Assembly (NCBI RefSeq): GCF_000374925.1
Contig: NZ_KB895549.1
Location: 1-64,000 of the forward strand
Length of the DNA: 64,000 nt
Reading direction: 5' to 3'
Origin: Arthrobacter sp. 131MFCol6.1
GTDB taxonomy: Bacteria > Actinomycetota > Actinomycetes > Actinomycetales > Micrococcaceae
In this document: one piece after another, positions 1 to 8,400 of the stretch
Layout: every line of letters starts with the position of its first letter
How positions within the stretch are numbered: the stretch's first letter is position 1
Program-made: the position numbers and the translations under genes
Notes under the pieces: model-generated
The model's database searches: none
Told to the model about the DNA's origin: nothing
What the model saw: the letters and a program-made list of their open reading frames with translations, nothing else

Positions 1-706
1 CGGACTTCAGCGCTGCCAGCCGGGCTTCGATCTCGGTCTGCTCGCCAAGATCTTCCAGCGAATTGAACTGGGCGTCCAGGCTCGAGGCGGCGAGCTCCTG
101 CTGGCCGCGGACCTTGGCTTCTTCGCGGCGGATCTTCTGTTCGAAGCGGCCCACCTCGGAGGTGGGGTCCATGATGTTGATGCTCTTGAGGGCGTCGTGA
201 ACCTGGCTCTGGGCCTGCACGGTCTTTGACCGGGCCACCAGCTCGTTGCGCTTGCTGGTCAGTTCGTTGAGCTTGCCCTTCATCTGGTCAAGGCCGTGCT
301 TGAGCTTGTCCACCACCTCGGTCTGGGACGCGATGCTCGGCTCGGCAGCCTTGGCCTCGTTCTCAGAACCCATCTGGCGCTGCAAAGCTACCTTGGCCAG
401 GTTGTCGAACTTCTCGGCATCGCCGACGTCGCCCTTCGCCCGGTACTCGTCGGCCTTGCGCGAGGCGGCGAGGGCCTTTCTGCCCCAGTCTTGGGCGTTG
501 CGGACGTCCTCGTTGTAGTCGTCCTGGAGCATGCGCAGGTTGCCGATGGTCTGGGCCACGGCGGACTCCGCCTCCGCGATGTTGTTCGTGTAGTCACGGA
601 CCATCTGGTCCAGCATTTTCTGCGGATCTTCGGCCTGGTCCAGCAGCGAATTGATGTTTGCCTTCGCCAGCTGCGCCATGCGGCCGAAAATGGACTGCTT
701 AACCAT
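1..706 (-). CDS. pspA: PspA/IM30 family envelope-stress protein (3' end outside window)
   Basis: The gene runs leftward off the window edge, so its C-terminus is missing. It starts at ATG 706 behind a GAAAGG-type ribosome site. The protein opens MVKQSIFGRMAQLAKANINS and continues with DPQKMLDQMVRDY, a typical PspA/IM30/Vipp1 N-terminus. The rest is a long charged alpha-helical coiled coil with many Glu, Lys, Gln and Ala. Family members are peripheral membrane proteins that polymerise on the inner face of the cytoplasmic membrane and protect it under stress. About 235 residues are visible, so little should be missing. The next gene on the same strand, 160 bp upstream, is a TPM-domain protein; the two probably act together on the envelope. 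Confidence 0.9.
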   Translation of the reverse strand, partial: MVKQSIFGRMAQLAKANINSLLDQAEDPQKMLDQMVRDYTNNIAEAESAVAQTIGNLRMLQDDYNEDVRNAQDWGRKALAASRKADEYRAKGDVGDAEKFDNLAKVALQRQMGSENEAKAAEPSIASQTEVVDKLKHGLDQMKGKLNELTSKRNELVARSKTVQAQSQVHDALKSINIMDPTSEVGRFEQKIRREEAKVRGQQELAASSLDAQFNSLEDLGEQTEIEARLAALKS

Positions 707-865
707 GGTGTTACCTTTCGTCCTGCTCCGTTGTCTCACTGCTTCCAGTGATCGATGATGTATCGCATCTATCCGCTGTCCGGGCCGTTGCGGCCGGCGC
801 GTGGTCTGTAATGTTTCCCGTCACTGTTTCCCCACTTTGTCCTCTGCGGGGGCGGGGCCAGCGGG

Positions 866-2926
866 CTAGAAACTTCCGGAGTCTCCGCCACCGAAGTCTC
901 CGCCGCCGCCAAAGTCGCCGCCACCCCAGCCGCCGCCGGAATCATCGCCGCCTCCGCCGCCCCAGCCTCCTCCGCCGCCGCCCCAGCCGCCGCCTCCGCC
1001 GTGGAGGATCGAGTTGATGAGGATTCCGCCGAGGATCGCGCCGCCGAGGCCCCCTCCGCTGCTGCCGCCGAACATGCCGCCCCGGCCGTAGCCTTGGCCC
1101 TGGTTGGCGTAGCCGCCGAATTGGTCAACGTCGGACTGGGCCAGCTGCGCGGCCTGTGCCGCCAGCGCGTAGGCCTGCTGCGCGTACTGCAAGGCCGTGA
1201 CAGGGTCCGTGCGGGAAATGGAGAGCGCATAGTCCAGGTTCCGCTGGGCTTCCGCCAGGCGTGTGCGGGCATCGGTGCCCACGCCACCGCGGCGGGCGGT
1301 GATGTAGTCCGACGTCGCGCTGATCTGGGCCTGGGCCGACATGATGCTCTGCTGCAGTGAGGCCTGGGCCCGGCGCGCCTGGTCCTGCTGGTCGCGGATT
1401 CCGGCGAGGGACTGGTCGAGTGCCTGGTGGGCCGTGACCACCCGTTCCAGCGTCGCGATCGGATCAATCTTGCCGCCCTGGATTTCCGCCTTGACCTGGG
1501 CAAGCGCAGCTTCCGCCGCGGCCACCGGGCCGGCAAGTTCCGGATGGGCGCCGGACTGGATCATCGCCTTCGCCTGGGCCAGGTCCTGGGCGGTATCGAC
1601 GACGGCGGCTTCCAGGCTGTTGCGTGCCTCGTCGAGGCTGCCAGCCACCTTGGTGATGGCGCCGATCAGCACGTTCGTCTGGTGCAGGCTTTCCTCGGCG
1701 GCGCGGACCGCGACCGCGGCCAGGCTGCTCTCACCCGCGGCGAGCTTTTCGTGCGCCGCCGTGGAGGCATTCTGCACGAAGTCGAGACGTTCCTTGGCCT
1801 GTTTGATGTTGTCCGCAACCTGGACCAAGGCGCTCTCGGCGTACTTGGCACGCAGATCGGTCAGGGACTGTTCGGCGCTGGCAAGCTTTGCCTGGGCGTC
1901 CGCGGCGCCGGCGCCGACGGCGGCGAGGGCCTGCGGTGCGTTCTTTTCCAGCTCCCGGAGGGAATCGAAATCCGCTTTCTGTTCCTGCAGCGATGCCAGC
2001 GCGGCCTCGGAGCGGCCGATGATTTCAACGAGCCAGCTCCGTTGCTGCTCCTCGGTGTCGGGGATGTGGTCGTCAAGCTGCTGCTGCAGCTTGAACGATT
2101 CCGTCATGTGGCCCTTGGCCTCCTGCAGGGCTTTGGTGAAATTGCCCACCGCGGCGTCGCCGTACTGGGCCTGGGCGAATCCGAGCTCCTGCTCACTGGA
2201 CTTGATGGCGTCATCGGCTTCGATCAGCAGGGAATCGCTCTTCCGGCGCAGCTCGGCCACGCTGAGCCCCGCCAGCGGGTCCGGCTGCGAGCCTTGGGCC
2301 CCGGCTGACGCCCCCGAACTTTGCAGGGCCTTCTTCCGCCGGTTGCGCAGGTACAGGTACGTTCCAGCTCCGCCCACAGCCACGACGCCGACTCCCACGA
2401 GGACGGCGCTGCCCGCTCCGTCGCCGGAGGGCACCGTTCCGCTGCCGCCGCCGGCCGCGTCGCCCACCGCAGCGGCCGTATCAATGGCGGCCTGGGAGAA
2501 GTCGCGCTTTCCGCCAGCCAGGTTCGGCACGATGGCGTTCTGGACGATGTTGGACGTCTTGGGATAGATGGCGCTGGCCGAACTGGGTGAGAAGTAGTAC
2601 TTGCCGTCGTCGGACATGGTCAGGATGACGTCGGCCTTGCCCATGCCCTTGTTGGTCGCGACGGCCTGGGCCCACGCCTTGGGGTCGGCCGGATTCTCGA
2701 ACGTCTTTGCCGTGATGACGTAGAGGTTGTACTTGTGGTCCTTCAGGAGCTTTTGGATGGCGTCCTGGACTTCGGCCTTGCGGCTGCCGAGCACGTTCGC
2801 ACTGTCCACGATGTTCTGCCCGGACGGAATGGTCACCGGATCTTCGGCCCGGGCTGGAGCGGCAGGGAGCGCCAGCAATCCAGCGACGCCAAGGACGGCG
2901 AGGAAACGATTCAACTTAGACCGCAT
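866..2926 (-). CDS. Secreted/membrane TPM-domain protein with long coiled coil and Gly-rich tail
   Basis: The product has 686 residues. ATG 2926 is chosen because it gives a clean signal peptide (residues 1-27, MRSKLNRFLAVLGVAGLLAL then AxA) behind GAAGGG; a longer reading frame upstream does not. Residues about 30-160 form a TPM (TLP18.3/Psb32/MOLO-1, YgcG-like) domain. A single membrane helix follows (about 173-193) with a basic stop (RNRRKK). Residues about 215-600 are almost all helical, with Gln/Ala/Leu repeats. The last 80 residues are extremely rich in Gly and Trp (GGGWGGGG blocks) and may be disordered. TPM domains are extracytoplasmic and some are acid phosphatases. The enzymatic role here is unknown. 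It lies upstream of pspA on the same strand, which suggests a shared envelope-stress function. Confidence 0.85.
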   Translation of the reverse strand: MRSKLNRFLAVLGVAGLLALPAAPARAEDPVTIPSGQNIVDSANVLGSRKAEVQDAIQKLLKDHKYNLYVITAKTFENPADPKAWAQAVATNKGMGKADVILTMSDDGKYYFSPSSASAIYPKTSNIVQNAIVPNLAGGKRDFSQAAIDTAAAVGDAAGGGSGTVPSGDGAGSAVLVGVGVVAVGGAGTYLYLRNRRKKALQSSGASAGAQGSQPDPLAGLSVAELRRKSDSLLIEADDAIKSSEQELGFAQAQYGDAAVGNFTKALQEAKGHMTESFKLQQQLDDHIPDTEEQQRSWLVEIIGRSEAALASLQEQKADFDSLRELEKNAPQALAAVGAGAADAQAKLASAEQSLTDLRAKYAESALVQVADNIKQAKERLDFVQNASTAAHEKLAAGESSLAAVAVRAAEESLHQTNVLIGAITKVAGSLDEARNSLEAAVVDTAQDLAQAKAMIQSGAHPELAGPVAAAEAALAQVKAEIQGGKIDPIATLERVVTAHQALDQSLAGIRDQQDQARRAQASLQQSIMSAQAQISATSDYITARRGGVGTDARTRLAEAQRNLDYALSISRTDPVTALQYAQQAYALAAQAAQLAQSDVDQFGGYANQGQGYGRGGMFGGSSGGGLGGAILGGILINSILHGGGGGWGGGGGGWGGGGGDDSGGGWGGGDFGGGGDFGGGDSGSF

Positions 2927-3223
2927 GTGCAACCCTTCAGCACTTCTGGGACCGGTTCGGTCGAACCAGCCGTCACAGAAAGCAGCAGCGCCCCCACGCA
3001 GATGTAAAGCCGCAGGTCGCTGTGGCATTTCCATTTGATTCTATGGTGCACCCAAATGGCAGTCCACCTAGGGGAATATGCCACCAGCGAAACGCGCTTA
3101 ACCAAAGAAACACCGGCCCGCGGGCCGCGAAACTGTCCGTTCAGGAACCTCCCAGCAAATGTCCGCTCTAGTGTCAGCCTGAGCGTCCATAGTTAAATGC
3201 AGACGAGGATGAAAGGAAGTCTC
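2927..3223. other. Divergent intergenic region between the TPM protein and htrA
   Basis: These 297 bp hold both promoters. I cannot assign -35/-10 boxes with confidence. A perfect 14-bp palindrome, CGGCCCGCGGGCCG, lies at 3114-3127 and could be an operator or a short hairpin. The AGTTAAATG stretch at 3191-3199 and TAGTGT at about 3171-3176 are the only AT-rich candidates for an htrA -10. No tRNA or small ORF is supported. Confidence 0.4.
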
Positions 3224-4951
3224 ATGACTGAGAACCCAGTGCCGGGTGTGTCACCGGAGCCGACACAACAGAACCAGGAACCGGCGGGAGCGCAGGAGGG
3301 CTCGCCGGAGCAGCCGCATGCCGGCCGCACGCCTGAGGCGGCACCGGGAAATCCGGTATCCGAACGACCGGCCGCGGGAAGCCCGGCGCCCGAGAACCCG
3401 ACCCTCCGGCTGGACCGCACCGAAGACGGCGCACCGCGTCCGGTGTACCAGCAGCACCAGCCCCCCGCCGCGGACACCCAGCAGATAGGCGCCCCGGCCC
3501 AGCACGCAGGCCCCTACGGCGGACCATCGCAGCCCGGCCAAGGCCAGCCCTCCCAGCCCGGCCACCCGCCCTACGGCCAGTCGCAGCAAACCCCGTACGG
3601 CCAGTCGCAGCAAGCCCCGTACGGCCAGTCCCAGTACGGCGCCAACCCCTACGGTGCCCACTCCGGCGGCCAGCCGCCGTCGGGTCCGTCCTACCCTTCC
3701 GGCCCGGCCTTTGCGAACGACCCGGCGCACGCCCCAAAGCGCAAGGCGGCATTCGGCGTCCCCACCCTCGTGGCCAGCATCGTGGCCGCCGGCCTGATCG
3801 GCGGCGGCGTGGTGGCCGGCAGCAACGTCCTGCTGGGCGACCGTCTTGCCCCGTCCGCCGCGAGCAACACGAGCCAGGCCGGTCCGGTGATCGTCAACAA
3901 CAGGGACGACGTCAACGCCATCACCGCCGCCGCCCTCAAGGCTTCCCCGAGTGTTGTGACCATCAAAGCCACCAGCGGCAGCGACGGCGGCACCGGCAGC
4001 GGGATCATCCTCGACACCCAGGGCCACGTGCTGACCAACACCCACGTGGTGACACTCGACGGCAAGGCCGCCAACGCTTCCATGGAGGTCCGGACCAGCG
4101 ACGGCAAGGTCTTCTCCGCGAAGATCGTCGGTACCGACCCGCTTTCCGACCTCGCCGTGATCAAGATCGAGAACCCCTCGGGGCTGGTCCCGGCAACGCT
4201 TGGTGACTCGGGCAAGCTGAACGTCGGCGACACTGCAGTCGCCATCGGATCGCCGCTGGGACTCACCGGAACAGTCACGGACGGCATCGTCTCAACCCTG
4301 AACCGGACCATCAGCGTGGCATCCTCGGCTGCGCCGAAGGACGGTGCGGACAACTCCCAGGGCGGTGACCAGGGCTTCCAGTTCGCACCTCCCGGCGGCG
4401 GCGAGACTCCGAACACCGCGGACCAGGGCTCGATCTCGATCAATGTCATTCAGACGGACGCGGCCATCAACCCGGGTAACTCCGGCGGCGCGCTGGTGAA
4501 CACCAAGGGCGAAATCATCGGCGTCAACGTCGCGATCGCCTCCGCCGGCGGCGACGCGGCCAGCGGGAGCAGCAGCGGCAACATCGGCGTGGGCTTCAGC
4601 ATCCCCATCAACCACGCCAAGCGCGTGGCTCAGGAGATCATCAGCGCCGGCAAAGCCTCCCACGGGCAGTTCGGCGTCAGCGTGAAGCCCAAGGCCGCCG
4701 GCTCGTCCTCCTCCGGGTTCTCGGTGGGCGCGGAGGTCGCGACCGTCGAGTCCGGCTCGGCCGCAGACAAGGCCGGCATCAAGGTCGGCGACGTCGTGAC
4801 GAAGTTCCAGAACCTGACCATCAGCGATCCCAACCAGCTCACCGCGGCGGTGCGGGAACAGGCCGCCGGGGCCACGGTCAAGGTGACGGTGCTGCGCGGC
4901 GGCCAGCTCAAGGACGTCGACGTGACGCTCGGCGCCGCAGCTGAGCAGTAG
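3224..4951 (+). CDS. HtrA/DegP-type membrane-anchored serine protease with PDZ domain
   Basis: The product has 575 residues. ATG 3224 is chosen over an upstream ATG at 3197 because GAAAGGAAG (3211-3219) fits it. Residues 1-170 are a Pro/Gln/Gly-rich cytoplasmic region with a short YGQSQQ(T/A)P tandem repeat at about 117-137. One membrane helix spans about 178-204. The trypsin-like domain has the catalytic triad in order: His274 (NTHVV), Asp309 (DPLSDLAVI) and Ser420 (NPGNSGGAL). A C-terminal PDZ domain covers about 480-570. These proteases degrade misfolded proteins outside the membrane. The layout matches actinobacterial PepD/HtrB proteins, which often lie near two-component or sigma-factor genes. 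It stands alone here and is closed by a strong terminator. Confidence 0.93.
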   Translation: MTENPVPGVSPEPTQQNQEPAGAQEGSPEQPHAGRTPEAAPGNPVSERPAAGSPAPENPTLRLDRTEDGAPRPVYQQHQPPAADTQQIGAPAQHAGPYGGPSQPGQGQPSQPGHPPYGQSQQTPYGQSQQAPYGQSQYGANPYGAHSGGQPPSGPSYPSGPAFANDPAHAPKRKAAFGVPTLVASIVAAGLIGGGVVAGSNVLLGDRLAPSAASNTSQAGPVIVNNRDDVNAITAAALKASPSVVTIKATSGSDGGTGSGIILDTQGHVLTNTHVVTLDGKAANASMEVRTSDGKVFSAKIVGTDPLSDLAVIKIENPSGLVPATLGDSGKLNVGDTAVAIGSPLGLTGTVTDGIVSTLNRTISVASSAAPKDGADNSQGGDQGFQFAPPGGGETPNTADQGSISINVIQTDAAINPGNSGGALVNTKGEIIGVNVAIASAGGDAASGSSSGNIGVGFSIPINHAKRVAQEIISAGKASHGQFGVSVKPKAAGSSSSGFSVGAEVATVESGSAADKAGIKVGDVVTKFQNLTISDPNQLTAAVREQAAGATVKVTVLRGGQLKDVDVTLGAAAEQ

Positions 4952-5000
4952 AACTGAGCAGTAAGAAGCCAGCGCAGCACTAAACAGCGCAGTACCGGGC

Positions 5001-5037
5001 AGGCCGGGCGGCACCGAAAAGGTGCGGCCCGGCCTTT
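5001..5037 (+). terminator. Intrinsic-type terminator after htrA
   Basis: Arms 5001-5015 and 5021-5035 pair over 14 bp with one G/G mismatch, around a GAAAA loop (5016-5020). TTT follows at 5035-5037. The position 50 bp after the protease stop codon fits termination. Confidence 0.8.
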
Positions 5038-5194
5038 GCCGTCACGGGCCCGTTCACTGACACAGACGTTAACCGTGGCCGCGCTGCCCGGCGGCTATGT
5101 GGTTAGCTAGGAACAGCCCGGCTGCCGGGCGATCCGTGGCCATGACCCCGTCAGGGGCGGCTGTCCACCCGCATGGAAGGCTGCTGTAGACACA

Positions 5195-6007
5195 GTGGAA
5201 GAAACTCTGAAAATCATTGTGCTGGTCAAGCACGTCCCGGATGCGCAGTTCGACCGCCACCTCACCGGTGAGGCCAACACGGTGGACCGCTCCGAAAGCA
5301 TCCTGTCCGAACTGGATGAATACGCCCTGGAAGCGGCGCTGCAGCTGACCGAGGCCCGCGGCGGAGAAGCGGCCGGCAACAAGGTCATCGCATTGAGCAT
5401 GGGCCCGGCCGGGGCCGTCAATGCGGTGAAGAAGTCCCTCCAGATCGGCGCCACGGAAGGCGTGCACCTCAGCGATGAGGCCTTGGCCGGTTCTGATGCC
5501 GCGGCCACGTCGCTGGCGCTGGCCGCCGCGATCCGCCACCTGGGCGCGGATGTCCCCGCGGACCTCATCCTCACCGGGATGTCCTCCACGGACGGGGAGA
5601 CCTCGCTGGTCCCGGCACAGCTCGCTGAACGGCTGGGTCTCCCGCAGGTAACTTTCGCCGCGTCCCTGGAGCTCGACGCCGGCAAGCTTACCGCCCGCCG
5701 CGACGGCGACACCCACGCGGACACCATTGAGGCCGCACTGCCGGCCGTCGTTTCCGTCACCGACCAGATCAATGATCCGCGGTACCCCAACTTCAAGGGC
5801 ATCATGGCGGCGAAGAAGAAAACCATCACCACCTTGAGCCTTGCCGACATCGGCGTCGACGCTGCCCAGGTGGGCAAGTCCGGTTCCTGGACCGCCGTCG
5901 AGACCGCAGAGGCCCGCCCGCCGCGGACGGCCGGCACCATCATCACCGACGAAGGCGACGCCGGCATCCAACTGGTCGAGTTCCTGGCCGCCCAGAAGCT
6001 GCTCTAA
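5195..6007 (+). CDS. etfB: Electron transfer flavoprotein subunit beta
   Basis: The product has 270 residues and starts at GTG 5195. The N-terminus MEETLKIIVLVKHVPDAQ is the hallmark of EtfB/FixA, followed by a conserved SELDEYALEAAL segment. EtfB binds AMP and, with EtfA, carries electrons from acyl-CoA and other dehydrogenases to the quinone pool through ETF-quinone oxidoreductase. etfA starts 17 bp downstream, so the two form an operon. M. tuberculosis carries the same pair as Rv3029c-Rv3028c, close to iscS and mnmA as here. Length is normal for the family. Confidence 0.96.
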   Translation: MEETLKIIVLVKHVPDAQFDRHLTGEANTVDRSESILSELDEYALEAALQLTEARGGEAAGNKVIALSMGPAGAVNAVKKSLQIGATEGVHLSDEALAGSDAAATSLALAAAIRHLGADVPADLILTGMSSTDGETSLVPAQLAERLGLPQVTFAASLELDAGKLTARRDGDTHADTIEAALPAVVSVTDQINDPRYPNFKGIMAAKKKTITTLSLADIGVDAAQVGKSGSWTAVETAEARPPRTAGTIITDEGDAGIQLVEFLAAQKLL

Positions 6008-6024
6008 AGGGGATTATCCGAATC

Positions 6025-6975
6025 ATGGCAAAAGTACTCGTTTTCATCGACAACCCCGGTGCCGCGCTGAAGAAGTCGAGCCTGGAACTGCTCACGATCG
6101 CCCGTTCCCTGGGCGAGACCGTCGCCGCCGTCAACGGCGAACTGCACGACGACGTCGCCTCGACCCTGGCCGCCTACGGCACCCAGGCACTGTACCGCCC
6201 GTCCGCCGCGGACCTCGACGACTACCTCGTAGGACCCAAGGCGGCATTCCTGGCCGCGGCCGCCGACGCCGCCGGGGCCGACGTGGTCCTGGCCGAGAAC
6301 TCGGCCGAGGGCAAGGAAATCGCCGCCCGGCTCGGCATCAGGCTCGGCGCCGGCGTCATCACCGACGTCGTGGCCGTGGACCCCGACGGAACGGCACACA
6401 AGTCCGTGCTGGCCGGGTCCTACACCACCACCGCGAAGGCCACGACGCCCGTTTCCGTGCTGACTGTGAAGCCCAACAGCGTCACGCCCGAGCCCGCGGT
6501 CACCGGCACGGCGCCGGAGAGCATCCCTGTCCAGGTCCCTGACGTGACCGCGGCCGCCGCCCGGGTCACGGCGCGCACCGAAAAGCCTGCCAGCGGACGC
6601 CCCGATCTGTCCGAGGCGCGGGTCGTCGTGGCCGGCGGCCGCGGCGTGGACGGCAACTTTGGTCCGCTGGAGGAACTCGCCGACGCCCTCGGCGCGGCCA
6701 TCGGCGCCTCGCGGGCTGCCACGGACGCCGGCTGGATCGGCCACGACGCGCAGATCGGCCAGACCGGCAAGACCGTCGCGCCGCAGCTCTACATCTCCGC
6801 GGGCATTTCCGGAGCCATCCAGCAGAAAGCCGGCATGCAGACCGCCAAGGTGATCGTGGCCGTGAACAAGGACGCCGAATCGCCGGTCTTCGAGATCGCG
6901 GACTTCGGCATTGTGGGCGACCTCTTCCAGGTCCTGCCGCAGGCCACCGCCGAAATCAAGAAGCGCAGAGGCTGA
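6025..6975 (+). CDS. etfA: Electron transfer flavoprotein subunit alpha
   Basis: The product has 316 residues, beginning [13 protein letters not shown]. The N-terminal half is the ETF alpha/beta fold. The C-terminal FAD-binding domain (about residues 190-310) shows the family signature: [12 protein letters not shown], then [19 protein letters not shown], then a [16 protein letters not shown] segment. EtfA holds the redox FAD of the heterodimer. It lies 17 bp after etfB and 4 bp before a PIG-L deacetylase gene, so all three are probably co-transcribed. Confidence 0.97.
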   Translation: MAKVLVFIDNPGAALKKSSLELLTIARSLGETVAAVNGELHDDVASTLAAYGTQALYRPSAADLDDYLVGPKAAFLAAAADAAGADVVLAENSAEGKEIAARLGIRLGAGVITDVVAVDPDGTAHKSVLAGSYTTTAKATTPVSVLTVKPNSVTPEPAVTGTAPESIPVQVPDVTAAAARVTARTEKPASGRPDLSEARVVVAGGRGVDGNFGPLEELADALGAAIGASRAATDAGWIGHDAQIGQTGKTVAPQLYISAGISGAIQQKAGMQTAKVIVAVNKDAESPVFEIADFGIVGDLFQVLPQATAEIKKRRG

Positions 6976-6979
6976 CCGC

Positions 6980-7759
6980 ATGAGCACCACCGCCATTCCG
7001 GCACAAAGCCCGTTCGACCCGGAGAGCTCCCGGATCGAGCGGGTGCTTTGTTTCACGGCACACCCCGACGACATCGATTTCGGCGCCGCCGGCACTGTTG
7101 CAGCTTGGACCGCCGCCGGCGTCCAGGTCAGCTACTGCATCATGACCGACGGCGATGCCGGCGGCTTTGATCCGGAGCAGCGCGAGGAAATCGTGCGGCT
7201 GCGCGTTGCGGAGCAGCAGCGCGCCGCCGCCCTGGTCGGCGTCACGGACATCCATTACCTGCACCAGCGCGACGGCTACCTCGAACCGTCGCATGAGGTG
7301 ATGCGCGAGGTGGTGCGCCTGATCCGGCAGCTCCGGCCCGACGTCGTGGTGTCCATGCATCCGGAACGCAACTGGAACCGGATCCAGAAGAGCCATCCGG
7401 ACCACCTGGCCGTGGGGGAGGCCGTGACCCGTGCTGTGTACCCCGCGCTGGAAAACCCGTTTGCGTACCCGGAACTGGCCGAGGCCGGGCTGGAGGCCTA
7501 CAAATTGCCCTGGCTGTGGCTCTTCGCCGGGCCGGAAGAGCGCGAAAACCACTTCGTGGACGTCACAGAGCATGTGGAGAGCAAGCTGGACGCCATCCAC
7601 ATCCACGTCAGCCAGCATCCCGACGTCGACGCCATGGAGCGCACGGTCCGCGGCCTCATGCTCGGCACCGGGGCCCGCGCCGGACTTCCCGCCGGGCGCA
7701 GCGCCGAGGCCTTCCATGTCGTAACAGTCAACGGCCAGGGGACCATCGCCGGCTTCTAG
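6980..7759 (+). CDS. PIG-L/LmbE family deacetylase
   Basis: The product has 259 residues from ATG 6980, 4 bp after the etfA stop. The motif AHPDDIDFGAAGT (about residues 28-40) carries the His and Asp-Asp that bind zinc and act in catalysis in the PIG-L family. A second conserved His lies in VSMHPERNWNRIQKSHPDH. Family members remove acetyl groups from GlcNAc-type sugars, as in mycothiol synthesis (MshB) or mycothiol conjugate cleavage (Mca). Which substrate this one uses cannot be read from the sequence. Co-transcription with etfBA suggests a redox or thiol link but is only inference. Confidence 0.85.
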   Translation: MSTTAIPAQSPFDPESSRIERVLCFTAHPDDIDFGAAGTVAAWTAAGVQVSYCIMTDGDAGGFDPEQREEIVRLRVAEQQRAAALVGVTDIHYLHQRDGYLEPSHEVMREVVRLIRQLRPDVVVSMHPERNWNRIQKSHPDHLAVGEAVTRAVYPALENPFAYPELAEAGLEAYKLPWLWLFAGPEERENHFVDVTEHVESKLDAIHIHVSQHPDVDAMERTVRGLMLGTGARAGLPAGRSAEAFHVVTVNGQGTIAGF

Positions 7760-7803
7760 TGTTGCTGCAGCACAACCTCTGCCATAAGCTGGCCTCTGTT
7801 TAA

Positions 7804-7819
7804 ATCATATTTATTTGAT
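7804..7819. promoter_or_regulatory. Candidate operator upstream of gntK
   Basis: ATCATATTTATTTGAT is an AT-rich imperfect palindrome (12 of 16 positions symmetric) inside GC-rich DNA, ending one base before the GGAAGG ribosome site of gntK. Its placement suggests a repressor site for the gluconate genes. A second short palindrome, TGCTGCAGCA, lies at 7763-7772. The binding protein is unknown; no GntR-type gene lies in the window. Confidence 0.4.
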
Positions 7820-7834
7820 GGAAGGCAGACTTTG

Positions 7835-8365
7835 ATGGCGAAGACTGCGCAACACCCCGTTCTTGTGATCATGGGCGTCTCCGGATCCGGCAAATCAACT
7901 GTCGCGGGACTTCTGGCCGGCAGGCTGGGCTGGGACCTGGCCGAGGGCGATGATCTGCACCCCGAATCAAACGTCGCGAAGATGCACGCAGGACAGCCGC
8001 TGACCGACGAGGACCGGTGGCCCTGGCTCGAAAGCATTGCCGACTGGATCAGGGCCCACACCGGGGCCGGGAATCCCGGCGTCGTGACCTGTTCGGCGCT
8101 GAAGAAGCGCTACCGGGACATTCTGCGCGGCGAAGGGGTGGTCTTCGTGTTCCTTGAGGGATCACGGGACAAGATCTCCGACCGGCTGGCTTCCCGCCAC
8201 GGGCACTTCATGCCCCCCGCCCTGCTTGAGTCCCAGTTCGACGCGCTCGAAGCCCCCACAGCGGACGAAAACTTCATTTCCCTGTCCGTCTCCGCAACGC
8301 CGGCGGAAGAAGCACAGGAAATCATCACCCGACTTAATCTCGACGCCGCCGACGCCAGGCCCTGA
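7835..8365 (+). CDS. gntK: Gluconokinase
   Basis: The product has 176 residues. ATG 7835 is preferred; a TTG one codon earlier is possible, and GGAAGG (7820-7825) serves either. The Walker A motif GVSGSGKST sits at residues 14-22, then EGDDLHPESNVAKM, DEDRWPWL and TCSALKKRYRD, all typical of GntK/IdnK-type gluconokinases. The enzyme phosphorylates D-gluconate to 6-phosphogluconate for the pentose phosphate pathway. A gluconate permease follows 35 bp downstream, which confirms the role. Confidence 0.95.
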   Translation: MAKTAQHPVLVIMGVSGSGKSTVAGLLAGRLGWDLAEGDDLHPESNVAKMHAGQPLTDEDRWPWLESIADWIRAHTGAGNPGVVTCSALKKRYRDILRGEGVVFVFLEGSRDKISDRLASRHGHFMPPALLESQFDALEAPTADENFISLSVSATPAEEAQEIITRLNLDAADARP

Positions 8366-8400
8366 GCCTTCCCGCGTTCCGCCGCGACCAAGGAATTTTT

